Assembly: GCF_014174155.1 (NCBI RefSeq) | Contig: NZ_JABEQM010000001.1 | Location: 434,001 to 498,000 of the forward strand | DNA length: 64,000 nucleotides | Reading direction: 5' to 3' | DNA from: Gluconacetobacter tumulisoli | Lineage (GTDB): Bacteria > Pseudomonadota > Alphaproteobacteria > Acetobacterales > Acetobacteraceae | Shown: in pieces, positions 9,614 to 16,863 of the stretch | How the letters are laid out: the number at the start of each line of letters is the position of its first letter | How positions within the stretch are numbered: position 1 is the stretch's first letter | Position numbers and translations under genes: made by a program | The notes under the pieces: generated by a model | Database searches by the model: none | What the model was told of the DNA's origin: nothing | Seen by the model: the letters and a program-made list of their open reading frames with translations, nothing else

Positions 9614-9625
9614 TAGGGCGGGAAG

Positions 9626-9970
9626 ATGTTTGGTTACGGCCTGTCGGCTCATGGCTCGCGCAAGCCTATCCTCGAACTCTGCGATGATGACTGGCGGGCG
9701 GGAACGGACGTTTATTTTCTGAACGTCATGAGCGCCACCCGACTCGTCGTTCCCGTGATGGAGGCACCTCAAACAGTCTTTCGGGCCGGCGGGATCGAGA
9801 GTCCACCTGCGACCGAGGAGTGTCGCACCAGTGTACCGCTTCGACGGTATGGTGTCAGCGACGAGGTCGTAGCGACAATTGCACGTTTCTCGCCTTTGAT
9901 GCCGCGGCTATATCACCGGACAGAACATTCGCGTGACGGGGCATGACCAGCTCGGTCTGATCGCTGGCCA
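9626..9970 (+). pseudogene. Remnant of a short-chain dehydrogenase/reductase gene
   Basis: Pieces of an SDR protein are recognisable: DDDWRAGTDVYFLNVM and ATRLVVPVME from the central helices, then VPLRRYGVSDEVVATIA from near the C-terminus, with about 100 codons missing between them. A frameshift near 9895 follows, after which another frame reads GYITGQNIRV, the usual SDR ending. The start (Rossmann GxxxGxG) is absent, probably lost on the side of the insertion sequences. It is dead as read. The lost enzyme could have been a polyol dehydrogenase, given the polyol permease nearby, but that is a guess. Confidence 0.7.
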
Positions 9971-10123
9971 ACGCAGGGGCGGGTGTTGAAAGAAAATGCG
10001 CGCGGTCTCACCGCACGTCCAGAAGCGACGGGCGGGTGTTTGTGGGGATCGAAATGGACGATGGCGCATATCCGTCGTCTGACGATTTCATAGTGTCACA
10101 AAATGGCTGTCTTCCGGGAATTT

Positions 10124-10213
<90 letters not shown>

Positions 10214-10331
10214 GATGGGCATTCTTATTCATGGTTTTGTCGGGGGATGCAACCGGGCAGACACCCGGCCTTCCATGCGGAAGGCCGGAGCGTGGGCCGG
10301 GACGGCGTGGATGGTGCCGTCCCGGATCGGG

Positions 10332-11684
10332 TCAATGCAGGACGGGGGTTTCGCCGTACATGCCGTCCGCGTGCCGGTCGGTGCGTTGATCCGCGTATCG
10401 ACCAGCACGCTGGGCCGTTGCAGCCTCCGCGCGGGCATGGTCCGGAACGGACAGGTACAGGGTCAGGATCCCGGCGAAGGCATAGAGGCCGGAGAAGATC
10501 CAGATGATGCCCTCGATCCCGTGCCAGCCTTCGAACCAGGTGACGATGGCGGGACCGACCCAGGTGCTGGCGCCGGCGCCCAGGCCCAGTGCGGACAGGG
10601 CGGCCGCCTTTTCCTTCGGACAGATCTGCGGCACCAGGCCCGACAGCGGCACGAAGGCCGCGACCGTCGCGCCGTAGAAGATGCCGGCCAGTGAGGCGAC
10701 CAGGAAATTGCCGTGATAGGCCATCGGCACGTAATAGAAGACCGGCACCGAGATCGCCGCCCCCAGGCAGCCCGCGATCGACACCACCGTGCGATGTCCC
10801 AGGCGGTCGGCCAGCATCCCCGATACCAGGTTGAACAGGATGTTGCTGAGGAACACAATCGACAGCAGCTGCAGCCACTGCGACAGGGTGAAGCCGACGA
10901 CCTTCATGAAGAAGGACGGCATGATCACCAGGAACGCGTATTCCGACGCCGTGTCGATGGTGCGGACGATCATCGCCACGAACGTCTTGGGCTCGCGCCA
11001 CAGGATGCTGAGGGAACCGAAGAAGATTCCCTTCACGGAGACATGCTGCGGGGCCAGGCGGCTCGCCCCCACGCGTTCGCGCGTCAGCAGCAACGCCACC
11101 AGGCCGCCGGCGACCACCAGGCCCAGCGACGACCAGAAGGTGGCGAGTTCGCCGATGACCGGAATGGCGAAGCTGGCGAACAGCGACCCCAGCGTCGGCA
11201 GTCCGCCCGAAAACGCGAACCAGAACCAGCCGGCGGCGGAGCCGAGCTGGCGCGGCGGGGTCGCGGCGGCGATCCAGACCAGGAAGCCATAGGCGAACAG
11301 GGGATAACCCAGTCCGCGCAGCGTATAGGCGACGACCATCATCGGGTAGCTGCCGACCTGCAGGCCCATGACCAGGAAGGCCACCTCGAACACGCTCCAG
11401 ATGGCCAGACCGATCCACATGACCCGCTTCGGTCCCCACAGGTCCGACAGCGGGCCCGACAGCCAGGAGGAAATGGAGACCGCGACACCATAGACCGTGA
11501 ACAGGAACGCCACGTCGCGTGCGGATTGGCCGTGATTTTCGAGATAAGGCGCCAGATAGCCGGCCTCTACGCCATCGCCGATCATGAAGAGCAGCAACCC
11601 GACAAACCCCCAGAGAAGGGGTCGTGGAATGCCGATCCTGTCGGCCAGGGAGGGGCGGTCGGACAGAACGTCTGTCTGCGTCAA
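10332..11684 (-). CDS. MFS polyol permease (RbtT/DalT-like)
   Basis: This 450-residue inner-membrane transporter has about 12 hydrophobic segments. It matches the polyol permease branch of the major facilitator superfamily: LLFMIGDGVEAGYLAPYL near residue 32, LSDLWGPKRVMWIGLAIW, and LRGLGYPLFAYGFLVWIAAA. That branch includes ribitol and arabinitol proton symporters. The start is TTG at 11684, because AGAGGAG lies 9 bases upstream of it and no ATG gives a complete first membrane segment. The upstream AT-rich region carries its promoter. A sugar-alcohol substrate is inferred from family only. Confidence 0.85.
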   Translation of the reverse strand: MTQTDVLSDRPSLADRIGIPRPLLWGFVGLLLFMIGDGVEAGYLAPYLENHGQSARDVAFLFTVYGVAVSISSWLSGPLSDLWGPKRVMWIGLAIWSVFEVAFLVMGLQVGSYPMMVVAYTLRGLGYPLFAYGFLVWIAAATPPRQLGSAAGWFWFAFSGGLPTLGSLFASFAIPVIGELATFWSSLGLVVAGGLVALLLTRERVGASRLAPQHVSVKGIFFGSLSILWREPKTFVAMIVRTIDTASEYAFLVIMPSFFMKVVGFTLSQWLQLLSIVFLSNILFNLVSGMLADRLGHRTVVSIAGCLGAAISVPVFYYVPMAYHGNFLVASLAGIFYGATVAAFVPLSGLVPQICPKEKAAALSALGLGAGASTWVGPAIVTWFEGWHGIEGIIWIFSGLYAFAGILTLYLSVPDHARAEAATAQRAGRYADQRTDRHADGMYGETPVLH

Positions 11685-11849
11685 GGGGAGATGCTCCTCT
11701 TTAACAGGCAGCCAACATAACTATGAGGGGCTTCGCCTCATTACGAAGCATCGATGCAAGCTGCATTCGAAATCGTGGTCCGTGGGACGCGGCGATTCGA
11801 AATCATCATGTAGGGATGCGCGCCGTGGGCGCTGAAGCAGATCCGGTGT

Positions 11850-12300
11850 CTGACAATGTTATCCGAGTTATCCGAGGGGCGGATAATAAAGACACAGGAA
11901 GAAATCGCTATGAGTAAGTCATGGACGTGCATTCAGGAAAATACGAAGCTGAATGACGATAAATCACACCATCTGCGTGATTTTGATGCGAATAAAAATG
12001 GATTGAGCCAACCATCCTTTCGTTTTGATGTTCATATGCAATCTTCCATACGAAAAAATGTTCAGAAATGGAAGAAAAATATTCGTAAAATTTGGCGATA
12101 GTAAGGTTTGTGATGGAATTTGTATTCAAAAAACTCAGATAAATTTGATTTAAATGGTTCTGCAATCACTTGATTTCGGATTATTCTATATTGTATAGAT
12201 AATTTGTTTACACTAATACGAAATTTTATTCATAATTTCGTCCAAGAGGTAAGAAAGTATTCAGAATGTGAAAAAATATGGTCCGTGACAGTTGAATGCC
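11850..12300. other. AT-rich island unlike the surrounding sequence
   Basis: About 450 bp are strikingly AT-rich (runs such as TTTGATTTAAATGG and GAAATTTTATTC) in a G+C-rich chromosome. The stretch lies between the polyol permease and the 2OG oxygenase gene. It contains one small ORF with a good ribosome-binding site (11910-12101) and otherwise no convincing gene. Recent horizontal acquisition, or a promoter/leader region, would both explain the composition. No insertion sequence end or direct repeat was seen at its borders. Confidence 0.7.
11910..12101 (+). CDS. Small basic hypothetical protein
   Basis: A 63-codon ORF starts MSKSWTCIQENTKLNDD, with AGGAAG eight bases before the ATG, the best ribosome-binding site in the AT-rich island. 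The C-terminal third is strongly basic (SIRKNVQKWKKNIRKIWR). I do not recognise a family. There is no signal peptide or membrane segment. It could be a short regulatory or antimicrobial-like peptide, a DNA-binding fragment, or a chance ORF in AT-rich DNA. An 85-codon ORF on the opposite strand overlaps it but lacks a comparable start site. Confidence 0.4.
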   Translation: MSKSWTCIQENTKLNDDKSHHLRDFDANKNGLSQPSFRFDVHMQSSIRKNVQKWKKNIRKIWR

Positions 12301-12323
12301 GGCATGTGCCGCGCCCGCCGGAA

Positions 12324-12356
12324 GGGGCGAGCCGGCCGGCCGGCCGGCTGCGCCCC
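12324..12356 (-). terminator. Strong G+C hairpin after the 2OG oxygenase gene
   Basis: GGGGC at 12324-12328, then GCCGGCCGGCCGGCCGGC at 12331-12348, then GCGCCCC at 12350-12356, fold into a very stable stem 14 bp after the oxygenase stop (minus strand). There is no T-run, so it may work as an mRNA-stabilising or pausing hairpin rather than a classical intrinsic terminator. Confidence 0.45.
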
Positions 12357-12369
12357 CGGTCAGGTTCGG

Positions 12370-13158
12370 CTACCTCGACCGGCCGTAGAAGCCGAGGCGC
12401 TCTTCCGGGCTGAACGTCACGCCGGGCCGTTCGTAGTATGAAAACACCGCTATCATGCGGTCGCGGCGGCCCCTGACCGTGGTGACGCGGTGCGCCGTAT
12501 TCTTGCCGCGGAAGACGTTGAGCGTGCCCGGCCGTACCTTCATGATCCGGGCCTGTTCGTCGTGACCCGCCAGAAGGCGGGCAACCCCGTCATAGTTCGG
12601 ATCGTCATCCGAGCGTAGATCGGTCCGATATTCGAATTCGCCGCCCTGTTCGGCTGCCTGCAGCAGCAGCGTCGTGGTGAATTCGGAGCGGTCGAAATGC
12701 CAGTTCAGCGCCTCGCCCTGCCGATAGGACATGACGTTGGCGCGCGCCAGCGGGTCTTCCATGGCGTACAGCCGCGGCTTGTCCATCGTTGCCGCCAGGA
12801 AGCGGATCAGCGGTTCGTACTCATAGACCGCCAGTATAAGGCTGTCCGGAAACTGGTCGGCACAGACGGTATGGTTGATCGTCTCCACCTTTTGCAAGGC
12901 GGGGTGATCGGCGGCAAGGCCGGGAAGGTCCGGCTTGAAATAGATATTGTGCCAGCGCCTGTGCTCATGCGATCGCGATGCCATGATCGGACGTATTTCG
13001 GCCACCGCCTTTTCTGCGACGCCCGGTCGCAGGAAGCCTTCGAGATTGAACATGCCGTCCCGGGCCAGTTCGGCCCTGGATTTTTCCACAAGTGCGGACC
13101 ATGCGCCGGAATTTTCGCGGTCAAGCGGGTAGCGGTCGAGGTCGATGAGATCCTTCAT
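12370..13158 (-). CDS. 2-oxoglutarate/Fe(II)-dependent oxygenase, BesD/HalD-like fold family
   Basis: This 262-residue cytoplasmic protein has the facial triad of Fe(II)/2OG oxygenases: His154-Phe-Asp156 in LNWHFDRSEF and His223 in GKNTAHRVTTV, with Arg residues soon after to bind 2OG carboxylate. The GGEFEYRTDLRSDDDPNYD stretch is shared with the amino-acid-acting BesD/ArpA-like group. Because the aspartate is present (radical halogenases have Gly or Ala there), hydroxylation is more likely than halogenation. The ATG at 13158 follows AAGGAGG. It is divergent from a LysR regulator, probably its controller. The substrate is unknown; a free amino acid or small peptide is possible. Confidence 0.78.
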   Translation of the reverse strand: MKDLIDLDRYPLDRENSGAWSALVEKSRAELARDGMFNLEGFLRPGVAEKAVAEIRPIMASRSHEHRRWHNIYFKPDLPGLAADHPALQKVETINHTVCADQFPDSLILAVYEYEPLIRFLAATMDKPRLYAMEDPLARANVMSYRQGEALNWHFDRSEFTTTLLLQAAEQGGEFEYRTDLRSDDDPNYDGVARLLAGHDEQARIMKVRPGTLNVFRGKNTAHRVTTVRGRRDRMIAVFSYYERPGVTFSPEERLGFYGRSR

Positions 13159-13230
13159 GGTGTGCTCCTCCTTGCGGCAGCAAGAGGGCGCCAATTAAAT
13201 CTTTTCCTCAACCGGCCAAATTGTTAGGTC

Positions 13231-13252
13231 TTCGAAAGAAAATATTTCGGAA
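13231..13252. promoter_or_regulatory. Inverted repeat, possible LysR operator
   Basis: CGAAA-N7-TTTCG at 13233-13249 is a near-palindrome containing T-N11-A, the usual core of LysR-type binding sites. It sits directly before the LysR start codon and about 75 bp from the oxygenase start. This would suit autoregulation and control of the divergent gene. Assigned by pattern only. Confidence 0.45.
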
Positions 13253-14151
13253 TGACCATGAAGAAATTGCCGCCGCTGAACGCGATGAAGGCTTTCGAGG
13301 TCGCCGCCCGCAGCGGCAGCTTTACGCTTGCCGCTGGTGAACTGGGGGTCTCCTCCGCCGCGGTGAGCCAGCATGTGCGTAACCTGGAAGCCTATTTCGG
13401 CAAGCAACTCTTTCTACGTAACGGCAACCGCATCACGATGACGGATGCCGGCCATGCGATCTATCCGCAGACGTCGCGCGCGCTGGACGACATCGCGGCC
13501 GTGACAAGCCGGATTCTGGAAGGCGAGCTACGTCCAAGGCTTGTCGTCAGCGTGCCTTTTTCGCTCGCCGAAGCCTGGCTGGTGCCGCGGCTTTCCGGTC
13601 TGGTCGACCGCGACCCGCGAATCGCAATCGACATCCGTGTGGAGGACGATCCGATCGACCTTGCTCGGCATGATATCGACCTGCGCGTCAGCTATGGCGA
13701 TTATCATTATCCCGGTCTCAAGGTCATGCGCCTGGTACATGACGAGGTGACGCCGGTGTGCTCGCCCGAGTTCTGGCACCGCCATGTGCCCCCCGGCGGG
13801 AATCTGGGTGATTTCCACCCGAGCGCCTTCATCCATACGCATTGGGGTCCGACCTACGCATCGCACCCCACCTGGTCGGACTGGTTTCGGCATGCGGGGA
13901 TGGGCCTGCGGCCGGATCCGGCGCATGGACGGCGCGTCGGCTTGTCCAGCCTGGCGATCTCGGCAGCGCGGTCGGGGCTGGGTATTGCGCTTGCCCAGCG
14001 TGCGCTTGCCCGCCCCGACCTGGAGGCGGGGCGGCTGATCTCGCTCTCGTCAGTTTCGCTGAAGCTCGGGCACGCCTATTGCGCTTTCCTGCCATCGGCC
14101 AAGCCCGTGCGCGACGAGATCGAGGTTCTGCTGGCGTTGTTGCAGGCGTAG
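13252..14151 (+). CDS. LysR-family transcriptional regulator (GcvA-like)
   Basis: This 299-residue regulator has an N-terminal winged helix-turn-helix, with LPPLNAMKAFEVAARSGSF at residues 6-24 and GELGVSSAAVSQHVRNLE following. The C-terminal substrate-binding domain contains PRLSGLVDRDPRIAIDIRVE and DLRVSYGDYHYPGL, as in the GcvA/AmpR-like branch. An alternative ATG lies at 13258. It is divergent from the 2OG oxygenase across 93 bp, a classic LysR-target arrangement. The inducer may be the oxygenase substrate. Confidence 0.9.
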   Translation: MTMKKLPPLNAMKAFEVAARSGSFTLAAGELGVSSAAVSQHVRNLEAYFGKQLFLRNGNRITMTDAGHAIYPQTSRALDDIAAVTSRILEGELRPRLVVSVPFSLAEAWLVPRLSGLVDRDPRIAIDIRVEDDPIDLARHDIDLRVSYGDYHYPGLKVMRLVHDEVTPVCSPEFWHRHVPPGGNLGDFHPSAFIHTHWGPTYASHPTWSDWFRHAGMGLRPDPAHGRRVGLSSLAISAARSGLGIALAQRALARPDLEAGRLISLSSVSLKLGHAYCAFLPSAKPVRDEIEVLLALLQA

Positions 14152-14297
14152 GGGGCGACAGGGGATTATCGACGTCTACTTGCCTCGCGCGACGTCAGTG
14201 GCCGTCAGTGGGATGGCGGTGTGGGAACGGCATGGCGCGGCACCCACCAGTGCTATCGTTCGCCTGGCGTCGTCGCGGAAAAGCGAACGTGTACGTA

Positions 14298-14345
14298 TGC
14301 AAAACAACCGAACGGGTTATGCAAACCGATTTGCAAACCTGCAAA
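14298..14345. repeat. Four clustered TGCAAA repeats
   Basis: TGCAAA occurs at 14298, 14320, 14332 and 14340, each followed by A or C, in the 220 bp between the LysR gene and tRNA-Arg. Spacing is 22, 12 and 8 bp, so it is not a strict tandem array. It may be a protein-binding cluster or simply low-complexity sequence. Confidence 0.5.
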
Positions 14346-14371
14346 CTTCTCGTCGGCTAACCCATTGATAT

Positions 14372-14448
14372 TGGCGCGCCCTGCTGGATTCGAACCAGCG
14401 ACCCACAGCTTAGAAGGCTGTTGCTCTATCCGACTGAGCTAAGGGCGC
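14372..14448 (-). tRNA. tRNA-Arg (TCT anticodon)
   Basis: The minus strand reads GCGCCCTTAGCTCAGTCGG at the 5' end. The anticodon loop CTTCTAA gives TCT, decoding AGA. The T arm is GGTTCGAATCC, and the acceptor AGGGCGC-G ends with encoded CCA. 77 nt. Confidence 0.96.
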
Positions 14449-14479
14449 GCGGGGCCGGGATCCCTATGCCGGAACCCGG

Positions 14480-14785
14480 TCAGTGCGTCCAGTTCTGGAC
14501 CCGGTCGTACCGGAAATTGTCGGCATAGACCTTGGGCTTGCGGACGCGTGCGATGGGCAGTTCCAGGTCGTACGGCACCGCGTGGCGGTCGGCGTAGGCG
14601 ATGGCGGCATCGCGGTCGGGGAAGCGCAGGCGGATCTGCGACCGGGTGTCCCGGCTTCCGGTCCAGCCCATCAGCGGATCCTGCTGCCGGGGCTGCGTCT
14701 GGCCGTATTCCAGGATCCAGTCGTGCGTGTTCGCCTGGCCGGATTGCGTGGCGGTCTTCGCTTCCTTGTAGATTCGGGCCCGCAT
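14480..14785 (-). CDS. NDUFS4-like accessory subunit of respiratory complex I
   Basis: This 101-residue protein starts MRARIYKEAKTATQSGQANT and contains HDWILEYGQ, DPLMGWTGSRDTRSQIRLRF and KPKVYADNFRYDR. These are hallmarks of the alphaproteobacterial and mitochondrial NDUFS4 (18-kDa) family, which sits on the matrix/cytoplasmic arm of NADH:quinone oxidoreductase. AGAAGGAG precedes the ATG at 14785. It lies between tRNA-Pro (23 bp upstream) and tRNA-Arg (31 bp downstream) on the same strand, apparently in one transcript. No other nuo genes are in the window. Confidence 0.9.
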   Translation of the reverse strand: MRARIYKEAKTATQSGQANTHDWILEYGQTQPRQQDPLMGWTGSRDTRSQIRLRFPDRDAAIAYADRHAVPYDLELPIARVRKPKVYADNFRYDRVQNWTH

Positions 14786-14808
14786 GGAATGAAACTCCTT
14801 CTTCCCGC

Positions 14809-14885
14809 TGGTCGGGGCGCCCGGACTCGAACCGGGGGCCTCGTGTACCCAAAACACGCGCGCTACCAGGCTGCGCCACGCCCCG
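14809..14885 (-). tRNA. tRNA-Pro (TGG anticodon)
   Basis: The minus strand reads CGGGGCGTGGCGCAGCCTGG. The anticodon stem-loop CGTGT-TTTGGGT-ACACG gives TGG. The acceptor CGGGGCG/CGCCCCG is followed by A and an encoded CCA. 77 nt. The NDUFS4-like gene starts 23 bp after its 3' end. Confidence 0.96.
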
Positions 14886-14945
14886 AACCTGCGGGGAAGC
14901 TATGAGTCCTTGCGCACTCTGGCAAGCGCCCGCGTGAAAATTTCG

Positions 14946-15878
14946 TCACACGCCAGCGGTGCCCGCCGTCACGGAACGGAGAGCCGCCCGCAGCACTCCG
15001 TCATGGCGCGCCAGGGTGGACGCGGCATCGTCCGGCGTCAGGCCGTGCACCACCAGGATCGCGGGCTTGACGCGCCCGTCGGTGCCCGCCAGGGCAGACG
15101 CGGCTGCCTCCGCGGTGCAGCCGGTCAGGTCCCGCACCATGCGCACGGCGCGGTGGCGCAGCTTTTCGTTGCGGGCGCGCATGTCGACCATGCGGCCGGC
15201 ATGGACGCGGCCCAGCCCCACCATCATCGCGGTCGACAGCAGGTTCAGCACGATCTTCTGCGATGTGCCGGCCTTCATGCGCGTCGATCCCGCGATCGCT
15301 TCCGCGCCGGTTTCGAGCAGGATCGGATGGGTGGCGCTGTCCAGAAGGGCGGACCCGGCGCTGTTGGCCACCCCGATCGTCAGCGCGCCGACATCGTTCG
15401 CCGTCCGGACGCAGGCCAGGGTGTACGGGGTGCGTCCGCTGGCGGCCAGGGCGATCAGGACGTCATTCGGTCCGACCCCCGCCGCCTGCATGTCGTGCCG
15501 CGCGCTGTCGGTATCGTCCTCGGCGTTCTCGACGGCCTCGGTCAGCGCGCGGGGGCCGCCGGCGATCAGCAGGATCGTCCGGCTGGCCGGCCAGTCGAAT
15601 GTCGGTTCCAGCTCCGCGCCGTCCTGCGCGGCCAGCCGTCCCGAGCTGCCGGCACCGGCATAGACCAGGCGGCCGCCGGCGCGCAGGCGGGGCAGGGCGG
15701 CCTCGACCGCCGTCGCGATGGCGGACAGGGCCGGCCGGATGGCCGCCACCGCCGTCATCTGTCCTTCCCACAGCGACGCGACCTGCACCGGGACGGGCCA
15801 GGTGTCGAGGTCGGCGGTCGCCGGGCTGAAGGCCTCGGTCGCCGGGATGGCGGTGGGGGGCGGGGGGGCGCTGGTCAT
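14946..15878 (-). CDS. murQ: N-acetylmuramic acid 6-phosphate etherase
   Basis: This 310-residue cytoplasmic SIS-domain enzyme cleaves the lactyl ether of MurNAc-6-phosphate to give GlcNAc-6-phosphate and D-lactate in peptidoglycan recycling. Motifs include RLVYAGAGSSGRLAAQDGAEL, the catalytic-loop EDDTDSARHD region, ALAASGRTPYTLA, and GAEAIAGSTRMKAGTSQK. The start ATG follows GGAGCC. It is the third gene of a probable csaA-gpt-murQ operon (19 bp after gpt). The substrate kinase is not adjacent; the BadF-type kinase at 4774-5718 is a candidate partner. Confidence 0.95.
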   Translation of the reverse strand: MTSAPPPPTAIPATEAFSPATADLDTWPVPVQVASLWEGQMTAVAAIRPALSAIATAVEAALPRLRAGGRLVYAGAGSSGRLAAQDGAELEPTFDWPASRTILLIAGGPRALTEAVENAEDDTDSARHDMQAAGVGPNDVLIALAASGRTPYTLACVRTANDVGALTIGVANSAGSALLDSATHPILLETGAEAIAGSTRMKAGTSQKIVLNLLSTAMMVGLGRVHAGRMVDMRARNEKLRHRAVRMVRDLTGCTAEAAASALAGTDGRVKPAILVVHGLTPDDAASTLARHDGVLRAALRSVTAGTAGV

Positions 15879-15897
15879 GACGGCGTGCGGCTCCGTG

Positions 15898-16380
15898 TCA
15901 GCTCGCGGTCTCGGACTTGCGGGCCAGTGGCGGAATGAACAGCGGAGCGGTGTCCCACGGGAACAGCACCCAGGTCGCCTGCGGGACCTCGACGACGAAC
16001 ATGTCGGTCAGCGGCTTGCCCGACGGCTTGGCGTACAGGCAGGCGAACAGCGCCTTGGGCAGCAATTGCCGGACGATCTGCGCGGTGACCCCGGAATCGA
16101 CCAGGTCGTCGATGATCAGGAACCCCTCACCGTCGCCGGCAGCGGTCGGCGCCTTGACGACCTGCGGCTTGCCCTGATGCTCCTCGTCATAGGTGACCAC
16201 CGACACCGTTTCGATCAGGCGGCAGTCGATTTCACGCGCGATGATCGCTGCGGGAATCAGGCCGCCGCGCGTGACGGCGACGATGCCCTTGAACGGGCCG
16301 CGGGGGATCAGGGTCTCGGCCAGCAGGCGGGCGTCGCGGTGAAGCTGGTCCCAGGTGACGGTTGCGTAGGTAGTGGCCAT
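15898..16380 (-). CDS. gpt: Xanthine/guanine phosphoribosyltransferase
   Basis: This 160-residue purine salvage enzyme makes XMP or GMP from the base and PRPP. It has IVAVTRGGLIPAAIIARE near residue 33 and the PRPP-binding motif FLIIDDLVDSGVTAQ near residue 88. The C-terminal WVLFPWDTAP is typical of the family. Its ATG overlaps the csaA stop as ATGA, so the two are translationally coupled. Confidence 0.93.
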   Translation of the reverse strand: MATTYATVTWDQLHRDARLLAETLIPRGPFKGIVAVTRGGLIPAAIIAREIDCRLIETVSVVTYDEEHQGKPQVVKAPTAAGDGEGFLIIDDLVDSGVTAQIVRQLLPKALFACLYAKPSGKPLTDMFVVEVPQATWVLFPWDTAPLFIPPLARKSETAS

Positions 16381-16745
16381 CAGAACAGCTTTCCTCCGTC
16401 TGGCACGGTTTGGTCGGGTCTAATCAGGACGACGTCGCCCCTGTCGTCGGGCATGCCCAGGGTCAGCACCTCGCTGCGGAAGGGGCCGATCTGCCGTGGC
16501 GGGAAATTGACCACGGCGCAGACCTGGCGGCCGATCAGCAGCTCGGGCGTGTAATGGGTCGTGATCTGCGCGGACGAGCGTTTCACGCCGATCCGGGGGC
16601 CAAAATCGATCCACAACTGGTAGGCCGGCTTGCGCGCCGCGGGAAACGGCCTGGCGTCCACCACGGTACCGACGCGGATGTCCAAACGCGCGAACGTCTC
16701 GATATCCGTGAGGGGAGGCAGGCTGGACGGGTCGATGTCTGTCAT
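16380..16745 (-). CDS. csaA: CsaA-like tRNA-binding protein
   Basis: This 121-residue protein is a single OB-fold tRNA-binding domain. FARLDIRVGTVVDARPFPAARKPAYQ is the conserved family start, followed by GVKRSSAQIT and VVNFPPRQIGPFRSEVLTLG. CsaA is known as a chaperone-like, export-related protein in Bacillus that binds tRNA. It is first in the csaA-gpt-murQ operon. Confidence 0.92.
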   Translation of the reverse strand: MTDIDPSSLPPLTDIETFARLDIRVGTVVDARPFPAARKPAYQLWIDFGPRIGVKRSSAQITTHYTPELLIGRQVCAVVNFPPRQIGPFRSEVLTLGMPDDRGDVVLIRPDQTVPDGGKLF

Positions 16746-16863
16746 TGGATGGTTTTGCCCGCGCGGCGACCGTTTTGCAAACGGACGTTAGCGGTTCCGT
16801 GACCAGGAATTCGTCATGCATGCGGGTGGAAAAGGTGCGGCGGACCGCTATTGTCGCCACATC

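Noticed and set aside
12204-12413. 69-codon ORF at the right end of the AT-rich island
   Set aside because: It lacks a ribosome-binding site, changes abruptly from AT-rich to low-complexity G+C-rich coding, and overlaps the hairpin and end of the oxygenase gene.
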